A DNA stretch of 8,297 bases from Bacteroidota bacterium (GCA_020047835.1 JAIFNJ010000044.1:1-8297), one strand, 5' to 3'. Positions 1 to 6,898 are shown, counted from the stretch's first letter. Translations and numbers: made by a program. The notes: generated by a model not told the origin, from the sequence alone.

Positions 1-770
1 TAATCGGGCTTTGATTTAATAAAAGCCTGATACTTCTTTACCATCATTACAATTAAATCGGAGTCAATATTTTCAGCAAATTTCAATACTTCTTCTTGAA
101 ATACCTTATTCTTTTTGGCTGTTTTAATACCGTATATTACATTCTTTTTGTCGAGTGTTTTTTTTGTAAAATAAATATTATTATCCATATCCTTTTTCAC
201 ACTTTCATCTTCAATAAAAGGCTTAATGATATTAATATTGCAATTATAATATTTCGATAAATAAACAACCCAATGAAGCGTTTCTTTAAAGGTTTTATCA
301 TGATCCAGCGGAACCACAATTTCTTTATAGTAACTATGTGCCGGTTTATCTTGAGCCACAATAAATGGAATGTCTAATCCTTTTAATCGAACTACCAAAT
401 CCATTGCTTTAAAAACAACTTTATCACTTACATGATAACTTTTTCCACAGATGACCAAATTTGCATTGGCATCACGAACTAAACGAACAAGATGGCTACC
501 TGATGTACCTAATTCAACGGTAATGTAGGGGTTAATATGATGCTCTTGCATCACCCGTTGCCCAATTAGTTTCAATTTTTCTTTCTCCTCAGCAATCATT
601 TTTTCCCGGATTGCTTTTCCTGAAAAAAAGCCTGGTTTTTCAATGAAACGGGCTAACATGACATGATTGTTCACTTCCTTGGCAATCTGAATCCCATGCA
701 AAAGGGCAAGCTCGCAAGATTCAGTGTAATCCCAAAGTATTACTATCACATCTTTTTTGTTTTTTGCCAT
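1..770 (-). CDS. Tandem universal stress protein (UspA family), partial at its C-terminus
   Basis: The frame opens at an ATG (768-770) and runs without a stop off the left edge, giving 256 complete residues. Two Usp alpha/beta units are visible, roughly residues 6-139 and 149 to the edge. Each starts with a hydrophobic beta strand (DVIVILWD; YKEIVVPLDH), and the first ends with LVICGKS and IPFIVAQD. Usp proteins are cytoplasmic and often bind ATP through a G-2x-G-9x-G(S/T) motif. That motif is absent from the first unit. In the second unit the strand reads DLIVMMVKK, without the usual glycine, before the sequence is cut. A non-ATP-binding Usp is therefore likely but unproven. The first in-frame ATG was chosen because an upstream ATG (at 785) meets a stop after two more codons. 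The gene follows the cyclase gene by 45 bases on the same strand. Confidence 0.88.
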   Translation of the reverse strand, partial: MAKNKKDVIVILWDYTESCELALLHGIQIAKEVNNHVMLARFIEKPGFFSGKAIREKMIAEEKEKLKLIGQRVMQEHHINPYITVELGTSGSHLVRLVRDANANLVICGKSYHVSDKVVFKAMDLVVRLKGLDIPFIVAQDKPAHSYYKEIVVPLDHDKTFKETLHWVVYLSKYYNCNINIIKPFIEDESVKKDMDNNIYFTKKTLDKKNVIYGIKTAKKNKVFQEEVLKFAENIDSDLIVMMVKKYQAFIKSKPD

Positions 771-810
771 AGCTTATGATTCCATTATGTGTTCTTTCTT
801 CCTTAAAACA

Positions 811-818
811 CAAAGTTA
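811..818 (-). promoter_or_regulatory. Candidate Bacteroidota -7 box upstream of the Usp gene
   Basis: Read on the minus strand this is TAACTTTG, an exact match to the Bacteroidota -7 consensus TAnnTTTG. It overlaps the stop codon of the upstream cyclase gene and would place a transcript start about 30-35 bases before the Usp ATG. No good TTTG -33 box is seen about 19 bases upstream (GGAA is found there), so this is a weak call. If real, it would let the Usp gene be expressed separately from the cyclase gene. Confidence 0.3.
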
Positions 819-2711
819 ATTATTTTCTTCAACTAATTTCCTAATCGCCTCTAATTGAATGTTTTTATTTACATCTCGCAGTCTTTTTGCTGTTTCAGTA
901 AAATATTGGTGCTTTTCAATAAAAGTAATTTGTATTTGATTCCAACGATTGATATTGTTTTCAATAATTTGATGTTCAGACAGTTCCCTAAATAAATTGC
1001 CCGATACGGGAATAAAATCAACCCGTCCTAAATAATCTAAATCGGCATCGCAAATAATTTGTTCCAACAAGTTTTTTGGCCTTGGTGGAAGTTTTGTTAC
1101 CATAATTAATTCATTAATCTTTTGAATCTGTTCTTCAGTATAGTCAAAATGAGGCAGTATTCCGGCAGCTATTTCAACACCCTTTTCTTCATGATCTTTA
1201 TATACTTCCGTAAAACCGGTATCATGAAAAAGAGCTGCCGTTTTGAGTAACAATAATTCTTCATCGGTGATGTTTTCGCCACGCCCAATTAATTCCACCT
1301 GCACGGTAACATCGATGGTATGTTTTAAATTATGATAGTATAAGTTACGAGGCAACTTTTCTTCCAAAATGTTCATTACATGTTCTTCTAAATCGTCGAA
1401 ACGAATTAACGCTAGCCGAATGTTAAATGCCTTGTTCGGTTTTAAACCAAAACCATCGATTGATAATGCCGGTCGAAATCCTTCAATAAAATACATATCG
1501 ATTTCACCTTTATATTTAACCGGCATTTTACCACGATACTTACACAGGAAGTAATCTTTAACCAATTCGTAAGTCATTCCGGTAATATTTACCTTTCCAA
1601 TTTCACCGGAGGCCTCCATCCGACTGGCAATATTCACGGTATCTCCCCAAATTTCAAGTCGCTTTTTATTGGCTGAAGTGTTGCTAAATACAGGTCCGGT
1701 ATGTATGCCCATTCGCAAATCCCAGGTTTTATGGTTTTTTACACTGTACTGCTCTTTAATGAAATTCAAATATTGTTGCATCTCAAAAGCAGCTAAAACC
1801 ACTTCTATTGGATTGGTACGGTTCTTTTGAGGGATGCCACCCGCACAAATATAGGAATCCCCAATTGTTTTTATCTTTTCAATATGAAACCGTTGAACTA
1901 CTTCATCGAACTCAAAAAAGAAACGATCCAAATCGTCAACGAGTCTATCAGCATTCTCTTGCTCAGCAATTTCAGTAAAACCTAAAATATTAGAAAACAA
2001 AACGGTGACCATTTTAAATCGTTGGGTTTTCTCTTTCGTTGATTCCTGAAGTTTTTCAAAATCTTCCTTTGGCAAATAATTAGTTAATAATTCCTCATAT
2101 TTGCTTTTCTGATCAGATAATTCTCTGGTGCGGTTGACAATTTCCGTCTCTAATAAATATTTATCACGAGCTATTCGCAAATCAGCCCAAAAATAAATAC
2201 TTACTACAAGAGCAATAAGTAGAATAGAATATAAAAACCAAGCTACTAAACTATTAAAGACACCAAAATGGGTAATTAAAATTATCTTCTCCGACACCTC
2301 ATTACCATTATCTGTGGCTGCTTCAACGAGAATTGAATTGTATTTTTTGTTTAAGTGAAAGATTTCTTTAACTGGATATTCTGACCAAATCGATAGCGCC
2401 TTCTCCCCTTCTATTAAAATGCGATAATTCGACAATTTATATTTTTGAATTGCCAGTGAATCGATATAAAGAATCAGCTGATTTGAAAATTTCTGTTTAT
2501 TAAGGTTAATAATTCGTATTTGTTTGATGGAATCGTAGATGGGCTTGTAAATAGTAGAATCAACGCCAACAATTTTAGAAACCAAAAAAACACTTTCTGA
2601 TTGATTCTTTGTTGCGTTAACATGTATACAAATAAAAAACAGTCCCAAAAAAAAGATGGCTTTTTTTGGAATCTCTAAAATCTTACTAACTATTTTTTCA
2701 ATGAAATTCAT
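816..2711 (-). CDS. Membrane-bound class III nucleotide cyclase with periplasmic Y_Y_Y-type domain and C-terminal HD phosphohydrolase domain
   Basis: The ATG at 2709-2711 is preferred (631 aa); a longer form would need a TTG at 2726. Order from that ATG: N-terminal hydrophobic segment (about 18-33); beta-rich periplasmic region resembling a Y_Y_Y domain (about 60-147), with no propeller blades before it; transmembrane helix (about 152-175); charged coiled linker (178-230) with the cyclase-typical LLTNYLP; cyclase domain (about 233-413); HD domain (about 435-610). The cyclase keeps K281 (purine-selecting), D285 (second metal), N360 and R364 (transition state). It has N241 where the first metal Asp is expected (LFSNILGF) and E353 where adenylate cyclases have Asp. 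The HD domain keeps H464, H496-D497, H507 and the DADLDYLG segment around D559. The expected role is to make, and perhaps degrade, a cyclic nucleotide at the inner membrane in response to an envelope signal. Activity and substrate are uncertain because of N241 and E353. Confidence 0.9.
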   Translation of the reverse strand: MNFIEKIVSKILEIPKKAIFFLGLFFICIHVNATKNQSESVFLVSKIVGVDSTIYKPIYDSIKQIRIINLNKQKFSNQLILYIDSLAIQKYKLSNYRILIEGEKALSIWSEYPVKEIFHLNKKYNSILVEAATDNGNEVSEKIILITHFGVFNSLVAWFLYSILLIALVVSIYFWADLRIARDKYLLETEIVNRTRELSDQKSKYEELLTNYLPKEDFEKLQESTKEKTQRFKMVTVLFSNILGFTEIAEQENADRLVDDLDRFFFEFDEVVQRFHIEKIKTIGDSYICAGGIPQKNRTNPIEVVLAAFEMQQYLNFIKEQYSVKNHKTWDLRMGIHTGPVFSNTSANKKRLEIWGDTVNIASRMEASGEIGKVNITGMTYELVKDYFLCKYRGKMPVKYKGEIDMYFIEGFRPALSIDGFGLKPNKAFNIRLALIRFDDLEEHVMNILEEKLPRNLYYHNLKHTIDVTVQVELIGRGENITDEELLLLKTAALFHDTGFTEVYKDHEEKGVEIAAGILPHFDYTEEQIQKINELIMVTKLPPRPKNLLEQIICDADLDYLGRVDFIPVSGNLFRELSEHQIIENNINRWNQIQITFIEKHQYFTETAKRLRDVNKNIQLEAIRKLVEENN

Positions 2712-2804
2712 TAAATTAATTTGCAATGAATATAATAGCTTTCTTTCAAATTATCAAATTAATTCCTTCATCCATCTTTTTCTTCAAGTGAACAATCCTT
2801 TTAT

Positions 2805-2841
2805 AATGACCAAAAATACAAAGAGCGGAATTAATTTCCGC
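2805..2841 (-). terminator. Candidate rho-independent terminator after the ECF operon
   Basis: A perfect 6-bp stem (GCGGAA at 2825-2830, TTCCGC at 2836-2841) closes a 5-base loop. On the minus strand it is followed by a T-rich tract (TCTTTGTATTTTT). It lies about 130 bases beyond the stop of the barrel-protein gene and about 95 bases before the cyclase start, so it would separate the two transcripts. The tract is interrupted and the stem is short, so termination may be partial. The same tract contains TATTTTTG (2811-2818), which fits the TAnnTTTG -7 consensus and could instead belong to a cyclase promoter. Confidence 0.5.
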
Positions 2842-2968
2842 CCTGTGCATAGATAATATTACTATCCGGTTTCCTTTTTATCTTTACAACACTTTAATTA
2901 CAGACGCTGAATTTGACGATTTTATTCATTAAACACTTCTCACAAAATTCTTAAATAGCATCTTGGTA

Positions 2969-3958
2969 TTAAAAATTCAGCGAAACGCCGACACAAAATG
3001 GATATAACTCCGGACCTTCGTTTTCTTTGAATAATGGCTTCATATGATAATCAGCATAGATACCAAAATTTCCATACCCCATTCGAGCTGTCAGATCCCA
3101 GCTATAAGGTGTGATATAGAAATCACTATTATTCTTTGTTTTATAACCCGATTTGTCTTTATTTTTTGAGTGGGCATCTAATTTTAAAATGCCTTCAACT
3201 CCTACCGCCAAATACAATACCTCGCCTTGTGTAGGAATTTGAAATTCAATTAATGCGGGAATAGTAAGATAAGTAATGGCTAGTTTACTTTTAGTGTAGT
3301 TCTTGGTACTGTCAAAAGAATGCATTAATGAATCGGGACCTTTAGAAAGTACTAAATTAGTATTTGAAAACTTATAGTTGTTCCATCGGAAACCAATACC
3401 AGTAACAAGGCCAACCCTCTGTTTTACAATGTTTAAACCAACATCGGCTAGGTTCAAGTCAACTTGATAGGATATATTGGTATTCAAATCCAAATACCGG
3501 TATTCGGGAGGAAGCGTGGTTGAAAAATCGGAGGTAGCATAGTTATTTAATCCCATGGCAAAACCAGCCCAATGAGGATTAAAACGATCACTCTTATGTT
3601 TCTTATGTTTTGAATCCGAATCCTCTTCATTCCATGTCCAATCTTCATCCAAATCTGAATCATTATCCCAATCATCTTTGTCAATAATTATGTTCTTTCC
3701 ATCTTCAATAACTGCAATTTTCATTTTACCAATACGAATTCTTGTCGTGTCAGAATCTTTTTTCTTTTCTTTCATTGAATCAAGGTCCGATTCAATTTCG
3801 GAAAAAGAATCATTTTGAGTAACCGTATCATCCACCTCAATTTCTATCTTAGATAAAGTAAGGGTGTCGTTTCCAATTAATACATTCGCTTGAGCTAAGA
3901 TGTTTACTGAAGCTAAATTTATAATTAATATGGAATAGAATAATAAATTGTTTTTCAT
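2969..3958 (-). CDS. Secreted outer-membrane beta-barrel family protein with acidic N-terminal segment
   Basis: This is a 329-residue protein with a signal peptide (about 1-23, ending ILAQA). A polar region (about 25-126) contains DTTRIRIGKMKI and then a very acidic stretch at 93-115 rich in Asp, Glu and Trp. From about residue 127 (HWAGFAMGLNNY) the pattern is alternating beta strands. The protein ends in VGVSLNF, and a C-terminal Phe is typical of outer-membrane barrels. It resembles the OMP_b-brl (PorT-like) barrel families of Bacteroidota, with perhaps eight strands; that strand count is an inference. It is the last gene of the sigma / anti-sigma operon, starting 20 bases after the anti-sigma stop, which suggests it is a target or partner of that regulatory pair. 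No enzymatic motif is visible and its exact function is unknown. Confidence 0.8.
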   Translation of the reverse strand: MKNNLLFYSILIINLASVNILAQANVLIGNDTLTLSKIEIEVDDTVTQNDSFSEIESDLDSMKEKKKDSDTTRIRIGKMKIAVIEDGKNIIIDKDDWDNDSDLDEDWTWNEEDSDSKHKKHKSDRFNPHWAGFAMGLNNYATSDFSTTLPPEYRYLDLNTNISYQVDLNLADVGLNIVKQRVGLVTGIGFRWNNYKFSNTNLVLSKGPDSLMHSFDSTKNYTKSKLAITYLTIPALIEFQIPTQGEVLYLAVGVEGILKLDAHSKNKDKSGYKTKNNSDFYITPYSWDLTARMGYGNFGIYADYHMKPLFKENEGPELYPFCVGVSLNF

Positions 3959-3978
3959 GATTTTAAGAATTAATGTTA

Positions 3979-5244
3979 CTAATTAATTTGTTTGCTCTTA
4001 ACTGAAGTTGAAAAAGCAAAAAACCTGCTATTAAAAGCTATTTTTGTTTTTTGGTTTTCTTCTTCATTCTTAATGATAATTTCTGTTTTTGTTAATTTGC
4101 TAATTTCTGATATTCCAACCTGAGTAATATTCCAAAGTTTTGAGTTTAAGGTTTCATTTTTAACAAAAACCTTATTTTTTGAACTCCCATCCTCCAATAT
4201 TGAAGGGTTTTCAGCAAAGTTGTTTTCTGAATATTGGATGTCCTTCCCTTCACTAAAAATTTGTTTGCATGGGGGACATTCCAAGCCAGAAATCCTGATG
4301 GGATTCATTGGTATTAATTCCTTACTTTGGTTAAAATGCTTAAAATCTTTGTTACGTTTCTTATTGTGAACTGGATTTTCATTTCTCAACAAATTTTCAT
4401 TTTTCTGAATATAATCGAATGAATTAATGGCTGCTACTTCATCCATCGGATTATGTTTTTGCTCGTTATTATTCGGGTTCAGGTTATTGCTTTTTGCTAA
4501 ACTGCCGGTCAATTGTACTTTGTTGTTTAATTGAGTTGAATAAAACAACATGGCTCCAAAAACCAGTATTGCTGCCGTTGAAGAAGCATAAGCTAAGTAT
4601 TTCTTAGCGCGAGCCGAGAATATAATATACTTTTTTAAGTGCTTCTTAGAAGGATAACTTATGGAAAAATCAGGAACCAAACGGGTATTTTGGTACCTAA
4701 TAAAATCCTTCATTTTTTCAGGATGTTGAGACAAAAAATTATTAAAAGCAAGGTTACTCGTTTCATCCAGCCAATTTTCCATATAAGCAATGCAATACCA
4801 CTCAAATGTTTCATTATCAATTGCCTGATTTGAATTAAACCTTTTAAGTAAAAGTTTTTCACTAAAAAGAATTGATTCAGGGATCAGAACGGTGCTTTGA
4901 AACAACTTAAAAGCCTCTTGCTTGGCTTGTTTGGCATTAACACTTTTTAAAAACATTTCTCCTTCAGATTCCGACATCAACCCTTCAATATACGCAATGC
5001 ATTGCTGTTGAAAGTATTCAGAGTTGACTTCCGTTTTAGAAAATGGTATTTCTTTTAAACTGGCCTTTTCAGGAAAAGAAATGGTGGTGCTTTTGAGGTT
5101 ATCTTCCAAGAACAACTCCAATTCATCGCGAATATCGGGATTTGCTTGAAGAAATAATTCCATATCATGAATTAATTGCGAGGCCAAGGTACCTTCGGCA
5201 TAATCTACTAAATAAGACTCGTAATTATCACGATTAATCATCAT
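3979..5244 (-). CDS. Single-pass anti-sigma-factor-like membrane protein with three tandem N-terminal domains
   Basis: The protein has 421 residues. Its position directly after an ECF sigma gene (26-base gap), its single membrane helix (about 216-236) and its cytoplasmic N-terminus fit a Bacteroidota anti-sigma factor that holds the sigma factor at the membrane. The N-terminal part contains three copies of one module of about 60 residues (7-66, 76-136, 145-206). Each has an aromatic/YxEG-like helix (DYAEGTL, AYIEGLM, AYMENWL), a helix ending near Asn or Gln-rich positions, and a closing (F/Y)-x(2)-K-x(2)-LK segment. The periplasmic part (240-421) is polar and Asn/Lys-rich, and carries a CPPC motif at 323-326. 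No zinc-binding HxxxCxxC of classical anti-sigma domains is seen. Two adjacent ATGs (5244 and 5241) could both start translation. Function is inferred from context and topology rather than a named family. Confidence 0.75.
   Translation of the reverse strand: MMINRDNYESYLVDYAEGTLASQLIHDMELFLQANPDIRDELELFLEDNLKSTTISFPEKASLKEIPFSKTEVNSEYFQQQCIAYIEGLMSESEGEMFLKSVNAKQAKQEAFKLFQSTVLIPESILFSEKLLLKRFNSNQAIDNETFEWYCIAYMENWLDETSNLAFNNFLSQHPEKMKDFIRYQNTRLVPDFSISYPSKKHLKKYIIFSARAKKYLAYASSTAAILVFGAMLFYSTQLNNKVQLTGSLAKSNNLNPNNNEQKHNPMDEVAAINSFDYIQKNENLLRNENPVHNKKRNKDFKHFNQSKELIPMNPIRISGLECPPCKQIFSEGKDIQYSENNFAENPSILEDGSSKNKVFVKNETLNSKLWNITQVGISEISKLTKTEIIIKNEEENQKTKIAFNSRFFAFSTSVKSKQIN
4627..5226 (-). repeat. 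Three tandem protein-level repeats in the anti-sigma-like protein
   Basis: Residues 7-66, 76-136 and 145-206 align with one another. Copies 2 and 3 share C-I-A-Y-(I/M)-E and then a stretch rich in Phe and Leu. All three end with a Phe- or Tyr-Pro/Ser-(E/K)-K segment followed by LK. Copy 1 has the clearest match to the usual N-terminus of Bacteroidota anti-sigma-like proteins (YESYLVDYAEG, then FLQANPDIRDELE). The copies are diverged at DNA level, which points to old duplications. Confidence 0.7.
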
Positions 5245-5270
5245 ACTGTTTGTATTTGACCTTTTTATCT

Positions 5271-5756
5271 TTAAATAACAGCGTCCATGCTTCCAATAAA
5301 CTCCTTCAGGTAAACCCGCGCCCTAAAGATGTAAACTTTCACTTGTGGTTCGCTTAAACCCGTAATTTCACCAATTTCCTTGTATGAATACCCTTCATAA
5401 TCGCGGAGTAAAATAACTGAACGTTGAATTTCGTTCAGGTTGTTAAGCCCATGATTAAGTATTTCACCTAAATCGGAATACTGTTTGCTATGGGAATACC
5501 TTTCTTCTCTCACATTTTCGAAATCAGTCATTCGCTTTTCTTTACGAATAAGGTCAATCATGGTGTGATAAGCGGTTGTAAAAACATAACTTTTCACTTT
5601 TTGAAAATTCACGTTCCCGGCATTTATCCATAACTTTTCGTAAGTATCCTGAACAATGTCCTTGGCTTTTTCCTCATTTTTAATATTCTTAAGGATGAAC
5701 CGATAAACACCATCTGAATACAAATCAACCGTTGTGTTATATTCTTCTATGTTCAT
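5271..5756 (-). CDS. ECF-family RNA polymerase sigma factor
   Basis: The protein has 161 residues from the ATG at 5754-5756, the usual ECF length. A start at a TTG (5777) would add seven residues and is less likely, because a candidate promoter lies directly on it. Sigma region 2 covers about residues 8-75, including the DIVQDTYEKLW core-binding segment (33-43) and the SYVFTTAYHTMIDLIRKEKR helix that reads the -10 element. Region 4 covers about 105-155, with a helix-turn-helix (YSYKEIGEITGLSEPQVKVY) reading the -35 element. It should direct RNA polymerase to a small regulon when released from the membrane anti-sigma protein encoded next. It is the first gene of a three-gene operon with gaps of 26 and 20 bases. 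Confidence 0.95.
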   Translation of the reverse strand: MNIEEYNTTVDLYSDGVYRFILKNIKNEEKAKDIVQDTYEKLWINAGNVNFQKVKSYVFTTAYHTMIDLIRKEKRMTDFENVREERYSHSKQYSDLGEILNHGLNNLNEIQRSVILLRDYEGYSYKEIGEITGLSEPQVKVYIFRARVYLKEFIGSMDAVI

Positions 5757-5777
5757 TTTTAAATTGGCTACAGACAA

Positions 5778-5805
5778 GTGACGGAAAGCCTCAAAATTTG
5801 TTACA
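5778..5805 (-). promoter_or_regulatory. Candidate ECF-type promoter for the sigma operon
   Basis: On the minus strand, TGTAAC (5800-5805) is separated by exactly 17 bases from GTCAC (5778-5782). ECF promoters commonly have an AAC-containing -35 element and a GTC-containing -10 element with a 16-17 base spacer. A start a few bases downstream would leave about 15-20 bases before the sigma ATG at 5756. This suggests autoregulation. The elements are short and the call rests on spacing and position. Confidence 0.35.
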
Positions 5806-5814
5806 ACAATGCAT

Positions 5815-5831
5815 CAATTTTTTAAAAATTG
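5815..5831. promoter_or_regulatory. 17-bp palindrome in the divergent intergenic region, possible operator
   Basis: CAATTTTT and AAAAATTG are perfect inverted arms around one central T. The site sits in the 211-base region between the divergent sigma and phosphatase genes, 10 bases upstream of the candidate -35 element. It could bind a dimeric regulator, but it is made almost wholly of A and T in AT-rich DNA and may be chance. Confidence 0.2.
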
Positions 5832-5967
5832 CCAATGATTCCTATATTCTACTTACTTTAGTGCCTTAAATTTTTAAATTGAAACATTGCTTTTTGCAAA
5901 ACTTATTGGCTAACTTAAAATTGCTTTAATTATAAATCATTAAAAGAAAACACTAAAATTAATTACA

Positions 5968-6780
5968 ATGAATAGAAATCATCAATTAGTACTGCTTCTA
6001 ATTATTATTTTAAGCAGTTTTAAACTCGCCTTTACACAGATTAATTCAAATGAGGAATTATCGGCAAATGAACATCTGGTGTTGGCCACAGCCTGGTATC
6101 AAAAATCGGCTGAAATGAGAGCTTGCTATTATCAGGCGTTTCAATTGGCAAAAATAAAATTGGACAACCATTTAGCGAAACATGATGGAAATAAACCTGC
6201 AGCAGTAATTTTTGATATTGACGAAACACTTCTCGACAACAGTCCTTTTGAAGTACACTTGATAAAAACCGGGGCCGTTTATTCAAAAGACACCTGGAAT
6301 GAATGGACGCAAAAAGCTGAAGCTAAGGCGTTACCCGGCGCCTTGGAGTTTACCCAATATTTAAAAAACAAAGGGGTGGAAGTGTTTTATATATCCAATC
6401 GGAAAATAAACGAACTGGAATATACTCTTATCAATTTAAAAGCTGAAAATTTCCCTTATGCTGATAGTACCCATCTATTGTTGCGTTCAATGAATCAATC
6501 GGGAGATAAAACAGGACGAAGGAATCAAGTATTACAAAACTTTGATGTATTGCTTTTTGTGGGAGATAATTTGACTGACTTTTCAGAAGATTTTGCACAT
6601 CGTGGAACTGACTTGGGTTTTTCAATGGTTGATTCGCTGTATAAACAATTTGGCGACAAGTACATAATTTTGCCTAATCCAATGTATGGAGAATGGGAAA
6701 ATGCCATTTATGGAAACGACCTGCGCTTATCGGAACCTAAAAAAAGAGCCTTGAGAAAAGAAGTCATCATTGGATATTAG
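5968..6780 (+). CDS. Secreted HAD-superfamily acid phosphatase / 5'-nucleotidase, lipoprotein e(P4) family
   Basis: The protein has 270 residues and starts at the ATG at 5968, with a signal peptide at about 1-23 (long Leu/Ile core, then AFTQ). The family-typical LVLATAWYQKSAEMRACYYQ lies at 38-56. HAD motifs are complete: DIDET with nucleophile D83 and acid/base D85, SNR at 143-145, K181 and GDNLTDF at 199-205. Family members remove phosphate from nucleoside monophosphates such as NMN or from other phosphomonoesters, using Mg2+, outside the inner membrane. Haemophilus e(P4) is a lipoprotein, but no lipobox cysteine exists here. The product is therefore predicted to be a soluble periplasmic or secreted enzyme. 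It is divergent from the ECF operon and 88 bases upstream of the DUF2797 start remnant; no clear terminator separates it from that gene. Substrate cannot be read from the sequence. Confidence 0.92.
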   Translation: MNRNHQLVLLLIIILSSFKLAFTQINSNEELSANEHLVLATAWYQKSAEMRACYYQAFQLAKIKLDNHLAKHDGNKPAAVIFDIDETLLDNSPFEVHLIKTGAVYSKDTWNEWTQKAEAKALPGALEFTQYLKNKGVEVFYISNRKINELEYTLINLKAENFPYADSTHLLLRSMNQSGDKTGRRNQVLQNFDVLLFVGDNLTDFSEDFAHRGTDLGFSMVDSLYKQFGDKYIILPNPMYGEWENAIYGNDLRLSEPKKRALRKEVIIGY

Positions 6781-6868
6781 AAAATAAGCTTTCAAAAACC
6801 CGGATATTGAAGGCCAAAGAAGAAATTCTGAAGACACAAAATATAATTAATCTTAGTGAAGTATCGAT

Positions 6869-6898
6869 ATGGAGCTTAGTGGAAATTTCAGATATTGA
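6869..6898 (+). pseudogene. Out-of-frame remnant of the DUF2797 N-terminus
   Basis: An ATG at 6869 opens a nine-codon frame (MELSGNFRY, stop at 6896). As I recall the family, DUF2797 proteins begin with M-x-(L/F/Y)-x-G-N-(L/F)-R followed by about 20-25 residues before the (L)IGK segment. Here the IGK segment appears only a few bases later, in another frame. This looks like a real start left behind by a small deletion that also shifted the frame. Confidence 0.5.

Noticed and set aside
1369..1554. Plus-strand open frame of 61 codons
   Set aside because: It lies wholly inside the cyclase gene on the opposite strand and has no family features.
2712..2726. TTG at 2726 as start of the cyclase gene
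   Set aside because: An in-frame ATG lies five codons further in (2711) and still precedes the whole signal/anchor segment; no Shine-Dalgarno supports the TTG.
2656..2856. Plus-strand open frame of 66 codons crossing the cyclase start and the terminator hairpin
   Set aside because: Its composition is that of the antisense of a signal sequence and AT-rich spacer; it overlaps real features and has no recognisable domain.
2873..5273. 14-base sequence CCTTTTTATCTTTA occurring at 2873 and again at 5260
   Set aside because: It is an AT-rich pyrimidine run, the flanks differ, and one copy overlaps a gene end; chance is a sufficient explanation.
5757..5777. TTG at 5777 as start of the sigma factor gene
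   Set aside because: The ATG at 5756 gives the usual ECF length, and a candidate promoter -10 element abuts the TTG.
5828..5861. Possible housekeeping promoter for the phosphatase gene (ATTG and TACTTTAG)
   Set aside because: The -7 box has a mismatch and the spacing is 22 bases; a second option (TTTG at 5893, TAACTTAA at 5911) is no better, so no promoter is called.
6041..6286. Minus-strand open frame inside the phosphatase gene
   Set aside because: It is antisense to a gene with complete HAD motifs; the encoded sequence has no coherent structure.
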